A stretch of DNA of 64,000 nt from Philodulcilactobacillus myokonensis (GTDB lineage: Bacteria > Bacillota > Bacilli > Lactobacillales > Lactobacillaceae), in contig NZ_BRPL01000002.1 of NCBI RefSeq assembly GCF_027923585.1, forward strand, positions 186,001-250,000, read 5' to 3'. This document shows positions 33,772 to 43,950 of this stretch, piece after piece (within the stretch, counting starts at the first letter, position 1; the number at the start of each line of letters is the position of its first letter). The translations under genes and the position numbers were made by a program. The notes below the pieces were generated by a model. The model searched no databases and was not told the DNA's origin. It saw only the letters and a list, made by a program, of their open reading frames with translations.

Positions 33772-35219
33772 AGTTTGTAGCTCCTTTTAATCCAGTTAGA
33801 AATCCATGTTAAGACGGTAATAATGATTAAATACATAATCGCAACGATGGTCCAAACTTTGAAACCTTGTAGATTTCTAGCAATGATAATCTTACCAGTT
33901 TGGGTTAGTTCTAAGATTCCAATAACTGAAAGGATCGATGTATCCTTTAATGTGATGATTAGTTGGTTAACAAACGATGGAATAATTAATCTAATTCCCT
34001 GCGGTAAGATAATCTTTCGCATTGCTTTACCAAACGGGAGGCCAAGGCTTCTGGCCGCTTCCATTTGACCTGTATCAACGGATTGAATACCACCCTTAGT
34101 GAACGCAGCAATGTATGCACCTTCATTGAACATCAATGTAATTACACCGGCAACGAATGCAGGAACCTTGGTTCCAGTTAAACTCGGGATTCCAGTGTAA
34201 ATAAAGAGTGCTAATACTAGTAATGGTAAACCTCTAAAAATGTAGATAACGGTTGTTGATACACCCTGGCAGAATTTGTTTGGTAAGACACCTAAAAGCC
34301 CGAAGATTAAGCCAAAGAGGGTTGCAAAGAAGATTGAAACAATGGTTAGCCAAAGGGTCTCCATTAAACCATTGAATAGGACGGTCTTATTTTGTTTGAT
34401 TAAGCCAAAAAAGCTATTATCTTCACCCATCGGCGTGCCGCCTTTACCATTCAAGTATTTATCGACGATTTTTTGGTATTCACCGGTTTTTTTGATGTGA
34501 GCTAAACCATTGTTGAATTTAGTAAGCAAAACTTTATTTTTACCCTTATCAACGGCAAATCCATATGGTCCACTCATGGCAGGTTTAGTGATGATTTTTA
34601 ATTTTAATCCCTGTTTGATGCCATATTGCATGACGGGACTATCATCAAAACATGCTGCTGAATTACCAGTCATTACATCTTGATACATGTCATTGGATTG
34701 ATCAAATGTGGTCACTTTAAAACCATATTTATTTTTAATTTTATCAGCATATTCGGCGCCTTCAGTTCCAGTTTTAACAGCAACTTTTTTACCACGGAGT
34801 TGATTTAAACTCTTAATGTCACTCCCTGGTTTAACGGCGGTGACGACACCAGATTCAAAGTATGGCTTTGAAAAATCAAAGGTGGCTTTTCTTTGGGGAG
34901 TAATTGACATTCCGGCAATCATCCCATCAAGTTGTCCTGATTGAGTCGCCTGAATGGCACCATTGAAACTAGTTGGCTTAATATTGACTTTAAAACCCTG
35001 ATCCTTAGCAATAGCATTTAAAATATCAATATCAATCCCAACGTATTTGTTTTGGCTATTAGCAAATTCAAATGGCGGGAAGGTAACATCAGTCCCAATT
35101 TGATATGTCGGCTCGCCAGCAGCCTTAACTGAATTCTGATTACCCATTAAAGACAGACAGCTAAAACTAATGATGGCAATTAAACTACCTAACGCCCATT
35201 TCCAAAAACGCTTTTTCAT
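33768..35219 (-). CDS. Amino-acid ABC transporter, fused substrate-binding protein and permease
   Basis: 483 residues. Signal segment 1-33, a periplasmic-type amino-acid receptor at about 38-265 ([29 protein letters not shown]), and a HisM-type permease at about 280-483 with the EAA loop ([23 protein letters not shown]). The fusion tethers the receptor to the membrane, as in Gram-positive GlnPQ systems. The likely substrate is glutamine/glutamate or another polar amino acid, by family. Confidence 0.93.
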   Translation of the reverse strand: MKKRFWKWALGSLIAIISFSCLSLMGNQNSVKAAGEPTYQIGTDVTFPPFEFANSQNKYVGIDIDILNAIAKDQGFKVNIKPTSFNGAIQATQSGQLDGMIAGMSITPQRKATFDFSKPYFESGVVTAVKPGSDIKSLNQLRGKKVAVKTGTEGAEYADKIKNKYGFKVTTFDQSNDMYQDVMTGNSAACFDDSPVMQYGIKQGLKLKIITKPAMSGPYGFAVDKGKNKVLLTKFNNGLAHIKKTGEYQKIVDKYLNGKGGTPMGEDNSFFGLIKQNKTVLFNGLMETLWLTIVSIFFATLFGLIFGLLGVLPNKFCQGVSTTVIYIFRGLPLLVLALFIYTGIPSLTGTKVPAFVAGVITLMFNEGAYIAAFTKGGIQSVDTGQMEAARSLGLPFGKAMRKIILPQGIRLIIPSFVNQLIITLKDTSILSVIGILELTQTGKIIIARNLQGFKVWTIVAIMYLIIITVLTWISNWIKRSYKL

Positions 35220-35390
35220 ATCTTCTCATTCCTCACATGTTATTAAATATTACATATACTTGTTAATTAATATGATATCAAATTAATTATTAATTGTATA
35301 TTAAATTTTCTTATCTGTCTTTTAAATTAAATGTTATTAATAATTACATTTAGCTGGTGTCATCGCATTTATCAACTAAAACGGCCGCAA

Positions 35391-35424
35391 TAAAAAAACA
35401 TGGAATTAATTTCTAATTCCATGT
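35391..35424 (-). terminator. Terminator of hrtRBA
   Basis: Perfect stem ACATGGAATTA / TAATTCCATGT; on the minus strand it ends in seven T. Confidence 0.85.
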
Positions 35425-35438
35425 TCTAACGGTAATGT

Positions 35439-36110
35439 TTAAGCTTTGGTAATTTGACCATCAATGATTTGATAATGTTGATCGGCAAATTGAGTTAATC
35501 TTAAATCGTGAGTAACAACGATAATTAGTTTATTGTCTTTTTGGGCGAGTTGTTTGAACATCTTCATAACTTTAAATGCACGGGCTGAATCTAATGAAGC
35601 CGTGGGTTCATCAGCTAAAATGATTTGCGGGTTAGTGTATAAAGCCCTAGCAATTGCAACCCGCTGCTTTTGACCACCTGATAATTCGTCTGGATATTGT
35701 TGATTTAATTTTTGGATGCCTAATTCATCGACAATCCATTTCCAGAGTTTAGGTCCAACATTATTATCCTTTTTAACTTTATGAACCAACTGAAATTGTT
35801 CTTCAACTTTTAAATAGGGCAATAAATTGTATGATTGAAGAATAAATCCTAAAGTATTTAAACGAAATTTTTCCTTTTCCTTTTTATTTAAATTTTGGTA
35901 TGAATGATGATTGATCAATAGTTTCCCAGATGTTGGGGTTAAAAGTCCACCAATGATTTCCAAAAAAGTGCTTTTACCAGCACCTGATGGTCCGGTAATT
36001 GTAATGAAATTACCATTATCGGCCTTAAATTGAATGTCTTTTAATGCGTAGGTTTTAGTCGTTCCATTTTGGTAAATTTTGCTGATATTTTTCATTTCAA
36101 TTGTTGACAT
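35439..36110 (-). CDS. hrtA: Haem-efflux-type ABC transporter ATP-binding protein
   Basis: 223 residues from the ATG at 36110, which follows GGAGGAAA; an earlier in-frame ATG (36143) lies inside hrtB. LolD/MacB-type ATPase: Walker A GPSGAGKS, signature LSGGQKQR, Walker B ILADEPTASLD. Adjacent to the permease at 36112 with one base between. Assignment to HrtA (haem export) rests on the permease, the TetR-type regulator and especially the HrtR-type operators upstream. Confidence 0.85.
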   Translation of the reverse strand: MSTIEMKNISKIYQNGTTKTYALKDIQFKADNGNFITITGPSGAGKSTFLEIIGGLLTPTSGKLLINHHSYQNLNKKEKEKFRLNTLGFILQSYNLLPYLKVEEQFQLVHKVKKDNNVGPKLWKWIVDELGIQKLNQQYPDELSGGQKQRVAIARALYTNPQIILADEPTASLDSARAFKVMKMFKQLAQKDNKLIIVVTHDLRLTQFADQHYQIIDGQITKA

Positions 36111-36111
36111 T

Positions 36112-37179
36112 TTAATTTCCTCCAATTGCTTTAGCTGGATCAATTTTCATGATGGATCTCGTTGGAATAATGGATCCGATGATTGACATTAAAATGATTA
36201 ATCCAGCGGCACCAAAAATTAGTGGATAGTTAAAAATAATTGGGACTGCAGATGGGATAATCATGGCTGTTAAACCGGTTAAAATTCCACTGATTATAAT
36301 TCCTAAAATTGTAATTAATAATGATTGGCCGATGACATTTTTCACTAAATACTTAGTAGCAATTCCCTGAACTTTTAAAACGGCAAAGTATGGGATCTTT
36401 TGCATTGTTAGGATGTATAGGAAAATAGCGATAATAATAACGGTAATTAATAGTAGGAAGCCAATCATGAAAATAAAGGTGCTATTTTGAGCACTGTATC
36501 CAGGAATTTTCTGAATCATTTGCTGAATTGATATTTTTTCTAATCCGTTGATTTTACCTTGCTTTAGATTATGCTTCATGATGACTGCACTGATGTTATT
36601 GACGTTTCTTGAACCGAACTTAACTTTTCTAAAATCACCCATGGATGAGTAGATGACGGGAGCAACGTTTAATTTTGCATTTTTAGTAATCCCAACGATT
36701 TTGAAAGTCGGGGAATTATTGCTTACTTTGAAATGATCGCCCAAATGGTAGCCGTTATTTTGCACCATGCTTTGGTCAACGATGACTTCATTTTGATGCT
36801 TGAATTTTCGTCCTTGAATGATATTAACGTTTTGATAAATAAATTGATTACTATTAATGCCGACCATGCTGGCTGAAGTTTTTTGGTTCTTCTTTTGAGC
36901 GTTAACGCTGATTTGGCCGATTTGAGCTTGACCAGGTTGAGATTTGATTTGCTTGGCTTGATTAGAAGTAATGGTTGATTGTTGTAAGGCACCATCAGCG
37001 TCACTGTTTAAAACAACTTGATTAGCATTCCATGAATCAATTGCCTGGCGGTTTGATTCTGCTAAACCGTATGCCAAACCGGTTAAAACAAAGATTAGGT
37101 ATGCAATTAAAACGATAACTGTAATGATTAAACCATATCTAAATTTTGAATGCTTCATTTCTTTGATTGCTAAAAACAT
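36112..37179 (-). CDS. hrtB: Haem-efflux-type ABC transporter permease
   Basis: 355 residues. One N-terminal helix, a large extracytoplasmic domain (about 40-225), then three C-terminal helices: the MacB/FtsX-type plan. The start MFLAIKEMKHSKFRYGLI agrees with HrtB permeases of lactic acid bacteria as I know them. Such HrtAB pumps remove toxic haem from the membrane. It starts 2 nt after the reading frame of the regulator's C-terminal half ends, so the three genes form one operon. Confidence 0.85.
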   Translation of the reverse strand: MFLAIKEMKHSKFRYGLIITVIVLIAYLIFVLTGLAYGLAESNRQAIDSWNANQVVLNSDADGALQQSTITSNQAKQIKSQPGQAQIGQISVNAQKKNQKTSASMVGINSNQFIYQNVNIIQGRKFKHQNEVIVDQSMVQNNGYHLGDHFKVSNNSPTFKIVGITKNAKLNVAPVIYSSMGDFRKVKFGSRNVNNISAVIMKHNLKQGKINGLEKISIQQMIQKIPGYSAQNSTFIFMIGFLLLITVIIIAIFLYILTMQKIPYFAVLKVQGIATKYLVKNVIGQSLLITILGIIISGILTGLTAMIIPSAVPIIFNYPLIFGAAGLIILMSIIGSIIPTRSIMKIDPAKAIGGN

Positions 37180-37181
37180 TT

Positions 37182-37768
37182 TTAATCATTCCTTTCATTA
37201 ATTAAGCCTTTTTTGACCGTAGATATTATAATCTTTAATTGTTTTAGTGATTGATTAATATTTTGACCCATTAGGATTTGTTTAGTGGTTTCATGACTAG
37301 CAAGGGTAATAAATTTAATTACTGCTGAAACTACTTCGGAATCTTTAATTTGTTTTTGATTGACAATTAATTTTTCATACGCTTGGTTTTATGAATTGAT
37401 CCTGAAAGATAATACTGGTTGTATTTAAGGTAAAGTTTATAAAAATCTTTATACTTTGAATGGTTTAATTCTTTTGCAAACTTTTTTGTATACTGGTAAA
37501 AAGAATTTAATGTGTCTTTTGGTGAACTAGAAATTTCTTGATAAAGGTCGGCATGCACTGTTTGCATGACGCAATCGAAAGTATAGCGATAGCTATCTTC
37601 TAGATTATCAAAGTACTTGTAGAAGGATCCGCGAGCAATATTAGCTGAAACGATGATCCGCGATACTTTCGCTTTTGAAACCGGGAATTTGGAAAATTCT
37701 TTTAATAGTGAGTTAAAAATATGGTCTTGCTTTTCTGAATTTAGATTCTTAAAAGTTATTTTAGGCAT
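37182..37768 (-). pseudogene. hrtR: TetR-family regulator HrtR, frameshifted
   Basis: The first frame gives 133 residues with a TetR helix-turn-helix (VSRIIVSANIARGSFYKYFDN) and stops at 37367. The next frame continues without a stop to 37182 with a sensible helical C-terminus (NQAYEKLIVNQKQI onwards). One extra A in an A-run at about 37388 would join them to a 195-residue protein, the normal TetR length. So either a one-base deletion inactivated it or a homopolymer was misread. The DNA-binding half is intact. Without the C-terminal sensor it may be unable to release DNA, or to dimerise. Confidence 0.8.
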
Positions 37769-37794
37769 TGATAATCACACTCCATTTAATTTTA

Positions 37795-37809
37795 GTGACA
37801 CTATGTCAT
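37795..37809. promoter_or_regulatory. HrtR-type operator 1
   Basis: GTGACACTATGTCAT, a palindrome differing at few positions from the central site; 27 nt upstream of the regulator start. Confidence 0.75.
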
Positions 37810-37829
37810 TATAAAGTCAAAAAATAAAA

Positions 37830-37844
37830 ATGACACAGTGTCAT
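37830..37844. promoter_or_regulatory. HrtR operator 2, perfect palindrome
   Basis: ATGACACAGTGTCAT, a perfect 15-nt palindrome. As I recall, this is the very sequence reported as the HrtR operator of Lactococcus lactis. It is the strongest evidence that the neighbouring genes are hrtRBA. Confidence 0.85.
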
Positions 37845-37873
37845 TTAAAGATTAACTGTAGTATATCAATTTG

Positions 37874-37888
37874 GTGACATAGTGTCAA
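37874..37888. promoter_or_regulatory. HrtR-type operator 3
   Basis: GTGACATAGTGTCAA, third copy of the palindrome. The three sites start 35 and 44 nt apart, upstream of the regulator. Confidence 0.75.
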
Positions 37889-37945
37889 CATAATATACTT
37901 CTTCTTTTCTATTGATTTATTTAATTTATTAAGTTGATTTTACAA

Positions 37946-37978
37946 ATAAAAAAAGCAATCACTAAAAAGTGATTGCTT
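37946..37978 (-). terminator. Terminator of tRNA-Lys
   Basis: Perfect 10-bp stem AGCAATCACT / AGTGATTGCT with a 4-nt loop; on the minus strand it ends in seven T. Confidence 0.85.
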
Positions 37979-37993
37979 ACCGAATTTATGTGA

Positions 37994-38066
37994 TGGGCTG
38001 TCAGGGGCTCGAACCCTGGACCCACGGATTAAGAGTCCGTTGCTCTACCAACTGAGCTAACAGCCC
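37994..38066 (-). tRNA. tRNA-Lys (CTT)
   Basis: Complete cloverleaf on the minus strand: acceptor GGGCTGT / ACAGCCC, D-arm GCTCAGTTGGTAGAGC, anticodon loop CTCTTAA giving CTT, T-arm with GGTTCGAGCC. No CCA is encoded. Own promoter and terminator. Confidence 0.97.
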
Positions 38067-38099
38067 ATAAATTTGCATCGCCATCAGACGACATATATT

Positions 38100-38128
38100 A
38101 TAATATCACGTGGACATTATATTTGCAA
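38100..38128 (-). promoter_or_regulatory. Promoter of tRNA-Lys
   Basis: Minus strand TTGCAA (38123-38128), 17-nt spacer, TATTAT (38100-38105). Confidence 0.65.
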
Positions 38129-38168
38129 CCATTCATTTAAATTTTTTTCAAATTGATTTGTACTTAAA

Positions 38169-38196
38169 TGAACATCAACTGGCTACGTGCTATAAT
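38169..38196 (+). promoter_or_regulatory. Possible promoter of the walRK operon
   Basis: TGAACA (38169-38174), 16-nt spacer, perfect TATAAT (38191-38196). The leader to walR would be about 110 nt. Confidence 0.45.
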
Positions 38197-38312
38197 TATT
38201 AATTGGATGACAGTATTATGCTATCCATTAAATTATGAACATAAAACAAAATTTAAAATAAAAAATAAATTTAATCAAAAGAAAACGAAAAACCCTTTAA
38301 AGGAGAATGTAT

Positions 38313-39032
38313 ATGGCTAAGAAAAAAATACTAGTTGTTGATGATGAAAAACCCATCACCGATATCGAAAAATTTAATTTGAAAAAAGAAGGCTATGACG
38401 TTGTCGTTGCATACGATGGTGAAGAAGCCTTGAAAAAAGTTAAGGATGATAATCCAGATTTGATTATCTTAGATTTGATGTTACCTAAAATTGATGGCTT
38501 AGATGTTGCAAGGGAAGTTCGAAAGACCCATGACATGCCAATCATTATGGTAACTGCCAAGGATTCTGAACTTGATAAGGTTTTAGGATTGGAATTAGGT
38601 GCTGATGATTATGTTACTAAACCATTTTCAAACCGTGAATTGGTAGCACGGGTTAAAGCTAATCTAAGACGTCAAACCACAAATGAAAATAACAGTCAAA
38701 GTCCTGATAAGAAAAATCAGGATATTAAAATTGGCGATTTAGTCATTCATCCCGAAGCATATTCAGTGACTAAAAGGGGTAAAAACATTGATTTAACCCA
38801 CCGTGAATTTGAATTACTTCATTATCTAGCTGAACATATGGGCCAAGTAATGACCAGGGAACACCTACTCCAAACCGTTTGGGGCTATGATTATTTCGGT
38901 GATGTTAGAACCGTTGATGTTACCGTTCGTCGTTTGAGAGAAAAAGTTGAAGATAACCCTAGTCATCCAATTTGGTTAATTACTAGACGTGGAGTAGGGT
39001 ATTATTTAAGAAATACTGATAATACTAAATGA
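38313..39032 (+). CDS. walR: Response regulator WalR
   Basis: 239 residues from the ATG at 38313, 7 nt after AGGAG; the ATG at 38307 is too close to it. OmpR-type regulator: receiver domain with VVDDEKP, phospho-acceptor Asp in LDLMLP and Lys in VTKPF, then a winged-helix DNA-binding domain ([15 protein letters not shown]). Essential in many Firmicutes; controls cell-wall hydrolases. It heads the walRK-yycHIJ-htrA cluster. Confidence 0.97.
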   Translation: MAKKKILVVDDEKPITDIEKFNLKKEGYDVVVAYDGEEALKKVKDDNPDLIILDLMLPKIDGLDVAREVRKTHDMPIIMVTAKDSELDKVLGLELGADDYVTKPFSNRELVARVKANLRRQTTNENNSQSPDKKNQDIKIGDLVIHPEAYSVTKRGKNIDLTHREFELLHYLAEHMGQVMTREHLLQTVWGYDYFGDVRTVDVTVRRLREKVEDNPSHPIWLITRRGVGYYLRNTDNTK

Positions 39033-39058
39033 TTGTCTACATTAATTAAGGAGTAATT

Positions 39059-40900
39059 TTGAAGTTGAATAATAAACTTAGATTTTTTAGATCCATTCAC
39101 TTTAAAATTGCACTGGTTTTTGCTCTAATGTTGTTAATGACTTTAGAAATCGTTGGTGCAGTTTTTGTTAATCAACTTGAACAAAATAATTTGTCTAATT
39201 TCAAAAGTAGTATTCAACCCAAACAGTACTTATCGAATTCTTTGGCTCAAAAATTAACGATGAAGAATACTAAAAAGGCTAACGATGAAATTAATTCACT
39301 ATTAACTGATTATAATAATGGCAATTCAACCGTTATTTATGTAACGGACGCTAATAATACGATTCGTGGTAGTAATAGTGATCAATTCAAGATTAACCAA
39401 AAGGGGCCATATAGCGAAGTCAAAAGTGTTTTAGCTGGTGGTCACTTTGTAAAGAAATCAACGATTGATGGTAGTGATAATAATCGCTATTACACTATTA
39501 TTTCACCATTAACCCGGAACCAAAATAACCAACCAGTTGGTGCGATTTTTATTCGTGGAAATCTAACCCCAATCTATAATGATATTACTGGGGTTACTAA
39601 AATTTACTTGGCAGCCGCAGTGATTGCAATCATGTTAGGAATCATTATTGCAATTGTTATTTCGCGTGCAATTACAAGACCAATTGATGAAATGAAGAAG
39701 CAAACTCAACAGATTGCCCGTGGTGATTATTCTGGGCATGTTGATATTTATGGTGATGATGAATTAGGTGATTTGGCTGATTCCATTAATACGCTATCCT
39801 ATAAGATTGAAGAATCACAGGAATCAACTGAGTCTGAACGAAGACGACTAGACTCTGTTTTGACTAACATGACCGATGGGGTCTTAGCGACAGATCGTCG
39901 TGGCAATATCATCATTGCGAATGACAAAGCCTATGATTTCTTGAATCAAAATGAAGAAAATGTGATTGGACATTCCATTTTAAGTACGCTTGGCATTCAA
40001 AAGAAATATACATTAAGACAGTTATTGGAAAATCCAAAGGAAATTACGTTGAACTTCTCTAACAGTAGCCGTGATTTGATTTTGCATACCCAATTTTCTT
40101 TAATTCGACATGAATCTGGTTTTATCAGTGGATTAGTATGTGTCCTTCATGATATTACCGAACAACAGAAAATCGATGCTGATCGTAAACAGTTCGTATC
40201 CAACGTTTCACATGAACTTAGAACGCCACTGACAAGTGTTCATTCCTATTTAGAAACATTAATGGAAGGCGCTTGGAAAGATAAAGAATTTGCACCTCAT
40301 TTTATTGGTGTGGCTCAGAATGAAACCAATCGAATGATTAGAATGGTTCGTGATTTACTAACTTTGTCCAGAATTGATTCCAATACACAGAAGCTCAATA
40401 TGGAAATGGTTAATATCAATGAATTGTTTAATTACATTTTGAAACAATTTGATATGATCATTAAGAATAAAAAAACCAAGGGTTCATATAAAATTAAAAA
40501 AGAGATTACTAAGGATGATCTCTGGGTAGAATTAGATACCGACCGCTTTACCCAGGTTATTGATAACATTATGAATAATGCAATGAAATATTCACCAGAC
40601 GGCGGAACCATTACTTGTCGGTTATATGAAAATAATAACCATGTCATGCTAAGTATTTCAGATCAAGGAATGGGAATTCCAAAGCAAGCATTGCCACATA
40701 TCTTTGAACGATTTTATCGTGTTGATAAGGCCCGTTCTAGAAAGCAGGGTGGCAGTGGCTTAGGGTTAGCCATTTCGAAAGAAGTCATTAATTCATTAGG
40801 CGGTAAGATATGGGTTGAAAGTAAGGAACATCATGGGTCAACCTTCTATATTTCACTTCCTTATGAACCAATGAAGGAGGATTTGTGGGATGAAGATTAA
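39059..40900 (+). CDS. walK: Sensor histidine kinase WalK
   Basis: 613 residues, TTG start after AAGGAG. Two membrane helices (about 14-34 and 183-203) enclose an extracellular PAS-like domain; then HAMP, a cytoplasmic PAS domain, the H-box FVSNVSHELRTPLTS with the phospho-His, and the ATP-binding domain (NAMKYSPDGG, GLGLAISKEV). Phosphorylates WalR. Overlaps yycH by 11 nt (ATGAAGATTAA), the same geometry as in the suf operon. Confidence 0.97.
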   Translation: MKLNNKLRFFRSIHFKIALVFALMLLMTLEIVGAVFVNQLEQNNLSNFKSSIQPKQYLSNSLAQKLTMKNTKKANDEINSLLTDYNNGNSTVIYVTDANNTIRGSNSDQFKINQKGPYSEVKSVLAGGHFVKKSTIDGSDNNRYYTIISPLTRNQNNQPVGAIFIRGNLTPIYNDITGVTKIYLAAAVIAIMLGIIIAIVISRAITRPIDEMKKQTQQIARGDYSGHVDIYGDDELGDLADSINTLSYKIEESQESTESERRRLDSVLTNMTDGVLATDRRGNIIIANDKAYDFLNQNEENVIGHSILSTLGIQKKYTLRQLLENPKEITLNFSNSSRDLILHTQFSLIRHESGFISGLVCVLHDITEQQKIDADRKQFVSNVSHELRTPLTSVHSYLETLMEGAWKDKEFAPHFIGVAQNETNRMIRMVRDLLTLSRIDSNTQKLNMEMVNINELFNYILKQFDMIIKNKKTKGSYKIKKEITKDDLWVELDTDRFTQVIDNIMNNAMKYSPDGGTITCRLYENNNHVMLSISDQGMGIPKQALPHIFERFYRVDKARSRKQGGSGLGLAISKEVINSLGGKIWVESKEHHGSTFYISLPYEPMKEDLWDED

Positions 40901-42197
40901 AGATTACTTATTAACATTCCTACTAGCAGGAACCATTATTGTTAGTATCGTTTTGTCGACCATCCTTTGGTACAATCCTGCTTATTATCAAAAGAACCGT
41001 TCTAGTGAAGTTAATAATTCCAAAGTGTCGATTACAACCCATTCCTTGTCTTATATTTATGCACCGTCCCAGGTGATTAAAACTAATTCGGATGGCAAAC
41101 AGAATATGTTGACTAATCGATCGGTTAACTTGGTTGATGGCATCTTAAATCAATTGAATGACTACCACCAAGCTAAATTTTCTAATGATCAACAAAAATC
41201 GAAAAGTAATTATTTTAAAATCTTAAACCGGCCGAATTCGCTGATGCTGAATTATTCTAGTTCAATTAATACTAAAATTTTTAGTAAAATCATGGATAAT
41301 TCTAAAATTCATAATCAATTGAGTAATTTTCCTGATCATTCGATTAACAGAATCGTTATTCCAACTGATGATGCTGATAATATTTATTTACTATCCGATC
41401 ATAATTTTACAATTTACAGAATTACTGTTAATCACCATCCCTTGAAGAAACTTAACAAGGAACTGAGCGGTAATAGTATTAAACGGATTCCAATTCAGAT
41501 GACAGATCGTAATAATATTCCGTTTATTCAATTTACAAAGGATATTTCAATGCCACAATATGGTTATATTATTAATAAGCAGAATATTAGTTACTATGCA
41601 AGCTATTTAAACTTCTCGTCTAATTCTAAGACCAATCGTAACCGAACTGTATATGACAGTAATTCTAGACAGTTAGAAGCAAACGATAAAAGTTCGCAAG
41701 TGATTTATTCGACTGCCCAGGATAATATGCAGACTGATAGTACCGATGAATTTTTAAGAAATGCCTATCATAATATTATTCAATTGGGATTAAATTTAGA
41801 TAATGTCCATTTTTATAGTTATAATCATAGCAAGAAATCAATTGATTATAGATACTTTGTTGAAGGTTTCCCCATTCTAGGAAATGAACCATGGGGTGTT
41901 ATTAAGGTTGAAGCTCAATACAACAATGACGTTCGATATTACTTCTCTTTGAATGATTTAGAGGTTCCGGTTCCAACGGGACGTGCCAACATTGTGTTAC
42001 CTTCGACTGATAAAGTCTTTAATAATTTGAGAGCTGCTGGATATGATCCTAACCGTGTTTCTGATGTTGAGATTGGTTATAATTCCGGTCCAAATACGCA
42101 TCAAAATTCAAATATTTTGATTAATTTAAAACCTAGTTTATATATAAAATATAATGGAAAATGGATGACTTATAATCATATGCTATACCACAATTAA
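40890..42197 (+). CDS. yycH: Two-component system regulatory protein YycH (WalH)
   Basis: 435 residues. One N-terminal membrane anchor (about 9-29) followed by a large Asn/Ser-rich extracytoplasmic domain. In Bacillus, YycH and YycI bind and restrain WalK in the membrane; in staphylococci they activate it. Sequence is poorly conserved, so the name rests on position directly behind walK, size and topology. GGAGG lies 15 nt upstream inside walK. The next gene follows after 15 nt. Confidence 0.9.
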   Translation: MKIKDYLLTFLLAGTIIVSIVLSTILWYNPAYYQKNRSSEVNNSKVSITTHSLSYIYAPSQVIKTNSDGKQNMLTNRSVNLVDGILNQLNDYHQAKFSNDQQKSKSNYFKILNRPNSLMLNYSSSINTKIFSKIMDNSKIHNQLSNFPDHSINRIVIPTDDADNIYLLSDHNFTIYRITVNHHPLKKLNKELSGNSIKRIPIQMTDRNNIPFIQFTKDISMPQYGYIINKQNISYYASYLNFSSNSKTNRNRTVYDSNSRQLEANDKSSQVIYSTAQDNMQTDSTDEFLRNAYHNIIQLGLNLDNVHFYSYNHSKKSIDYRYFVEGFPILGNEPWGVIKVEAQYNNDVRYYFSLNDLEVPVPTGRANIVLPSTDKVFNNLRAAGYDPNRVSDVEIGYNSGPNTHQNSNILINLKPSLYIKYNGKWMTYNHMLYHN

Positions 42198-42212
42198 AGG
42201 AGTTGGTTTCGA

Positions 42213-43034
42213 GTGGATTTTAAAAGAATCGAGTGGATTTTTTTAATTACCTTTGCCGTCATTGATTTTTTCCTGTTTGCAATCGTCAGGCAGAACCGTA
42301 ATATTCAAAATGAAAGCATCAATCAAGATAGTTCGACCGCAACGATTATTAAGGATATGCGGGATGATCAAATTTCGGTTGGTAACGTTTCAGATAAAAC
42401 TCCTTATGGTTACTATATTTCGGCAACCCAAAATAATTCACTCAAATCAGCTTTACGTTCGAATCAGCTCTATAATCAAACCGTTAGTTTTAATGGCAAC
42501 AAGTTACACAGTAGCTTTAAACGTCAATACGTGATTACTGATAAAAAGCATCCTGAAAATACCGCCAATAAAATTTTAACTAATACTAAGTTAATTCAAT
42601 TTGGCAAAAATTATTCATATAATGCTAACCTTTCAACCAATAATGAGATTGTTTATACTGAAAATGCTGAAAATCGTTACCTATATTCCAAGGAAGCCCA
42701 AATTAAATTTAAAGTTAATAAGGGCGTTTTAACTGGTTATTCTCAAACGTATTTGAACATGGTTAATCCTTTGCGTGAAGGTACGAAAGCACTGTCTGGT
42801 AGAAAGGCTTTGGCAATTTTATACCAAAATAATAACATTCCAAGTAATTCTAAAATTGAATGGATTGATTTAGCATATACTAAATTATTAACCATGAAGA
42901 ACAATATTATTTTTGTTCCAACTTGGATCGTTGTTTATAAGACGAATAATTCTGAAACATTGCAAATGAATGAAGTCAATGCTTTTAACGGAACCGTGTT
43001 GAAGAATGAAAATACAAGTACAGTTTCTAATTAG
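42213..43034 (+). CDS. yycI: Two-component system regulatory protein YycI (WalI)
   Basis: 273 residues, GTG start after GGAG. N-terminal membrane anchor (about 8-25), then an extracytoplasmic beta-rich domain. Partner of YycH in control of WalK. KRIEWIFLITFAVIDFFLF is typical of YycI N-termini. Assigned from position, topology and this N-terminus. Confidence 0.9.
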   Translation: MDFKRIEWIFLITFAVIDFFLFAIVRQNRNIQNESINQDSSTATIIKDMRDDQISVGNVSDKTPYGYYISATQNNSLKSALRSNQLYNQTVSFNGNKLHSSFKRQYVITDKKHPENTANKILTNTKLIQFGKNYSYNANLSTNNEIVYTENAENRYLYSKEAQIKFKVNKGVLTGYSQTYLNMVNPLREGTKALSGRKALAILYQNNNIPSNSKIEWIDLAYTKLLTMKNNIIFVPTWIVVYKTNNSETLQMNEVNAFNGTVLKNENTSTVSN

Positions 43035-43049
43035 TAGGGAGTTATGATA

Positions 43050-43862
43050 ATGGGAAAAGAATTGGATCCGCTGCGCTGTTGTGTGTTATCAAGTGGTAGT
43101 GGCGGTAATTGTGAATATATTCAAACGAATCAGCACCAGATTTTATTAGATGCTGGATTGAGCGGTATTAAGATTGAAAGACTATTAAAAGCTATTCATC
43201 GTGATATTCACAATATTGATACTTTACTCGTTAGTCATGAACATACCGATCATTGCAAGGGTGTCGGCGTTTTAGCCCGCCGTTATCCTAATATCAATGT
43301 CTATGCCAATGAAAAAACATGGCAGGCAATGAACCATAAAGTGGGTCATATTGCCGATGAACAGAAAAATATTTTCCCGAAGAATACGACTTTATCATTT
43401 GGGGATGTTGATATTGAAAGCTTTGGCGTTTCACACGATGCTGCCGACGCCCAATTTTATAAGTTCAATTCTAATAATAAGAGTTTCGTTGTCATTACTG
43501 ATACCGGCTATGTTTCAGACCATGTTAGAGGCATCATCCAGGGAGCCTCTGCTTACCTATTTGAATGTAATCATGATCCTGAAATGCTAATTGATGGACC
43601 ATATTCATGGCCATTAAAACAAAGAATTTTAAGTGATGAGGGTCATTTATCAAATGAAAGTAGTGCTCACGCCATTTTAAATTCAATTAATTATCATACA
43701 AAATATATTTTCTTAGCCCACCGCAGTCATAATAATAATATGAAGACGTTAGCCCATTTAACGGTTGCTTCGATGCTGACTAATCATGATTGGGCGGTTG
43801 AACATGATTTTAAATTGCTTGATACCGATGTTGAACAACCGTCATCAATGATTACTTTGTAA
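43050..43862 (+). CDS. yycJ: MBL-fold hydrolase YycJ (WalJ)
   Basis: 270 residues from the ATG at 43050, 8 nt after GGGAG. Metallo-beta-lactamase fold with the metal motif SHEHTDHCKG, then DTGYVS and the later HLSNESSAH segment. YycJ is a 5' exonuclease-like protein linked to DNA repair and wall homeostasis. Third accessory gene of the walRK cluster. Confidence 0.93.
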   Translation: MGKELDPLRCCVLSSGSGGNCEYIQTNQHQILLDAGLSGIKIERLLKAIHRDIHNIDTLLVSHEHTDHCKGVGVLARRYPNINVYANEKTWQAMNHKVGHIADEQKNIFPKNTTLSFGDVDIESFGVSHDAADAQFYKFNSNNKSFVVITDTGYVSDHVRGIIQGASAYLFECNHDPEMLIDGPYSWPLKQRILSDEGHLSNESSAHAILNSINYHTKYIFLAHRSHNNNMKTLAHLTVASMLTNHDWAVEHDFKLLDTDVEQPSSMITL

Positions 43863-43950
43863 TTCTTTACATTTTTAAAATTTAGTTTATGATTAAAATT
43901 AAAAAGATTTCATTTTACGAGGAGGTAAGTGGCTTAATTGCCAGTCTTCT

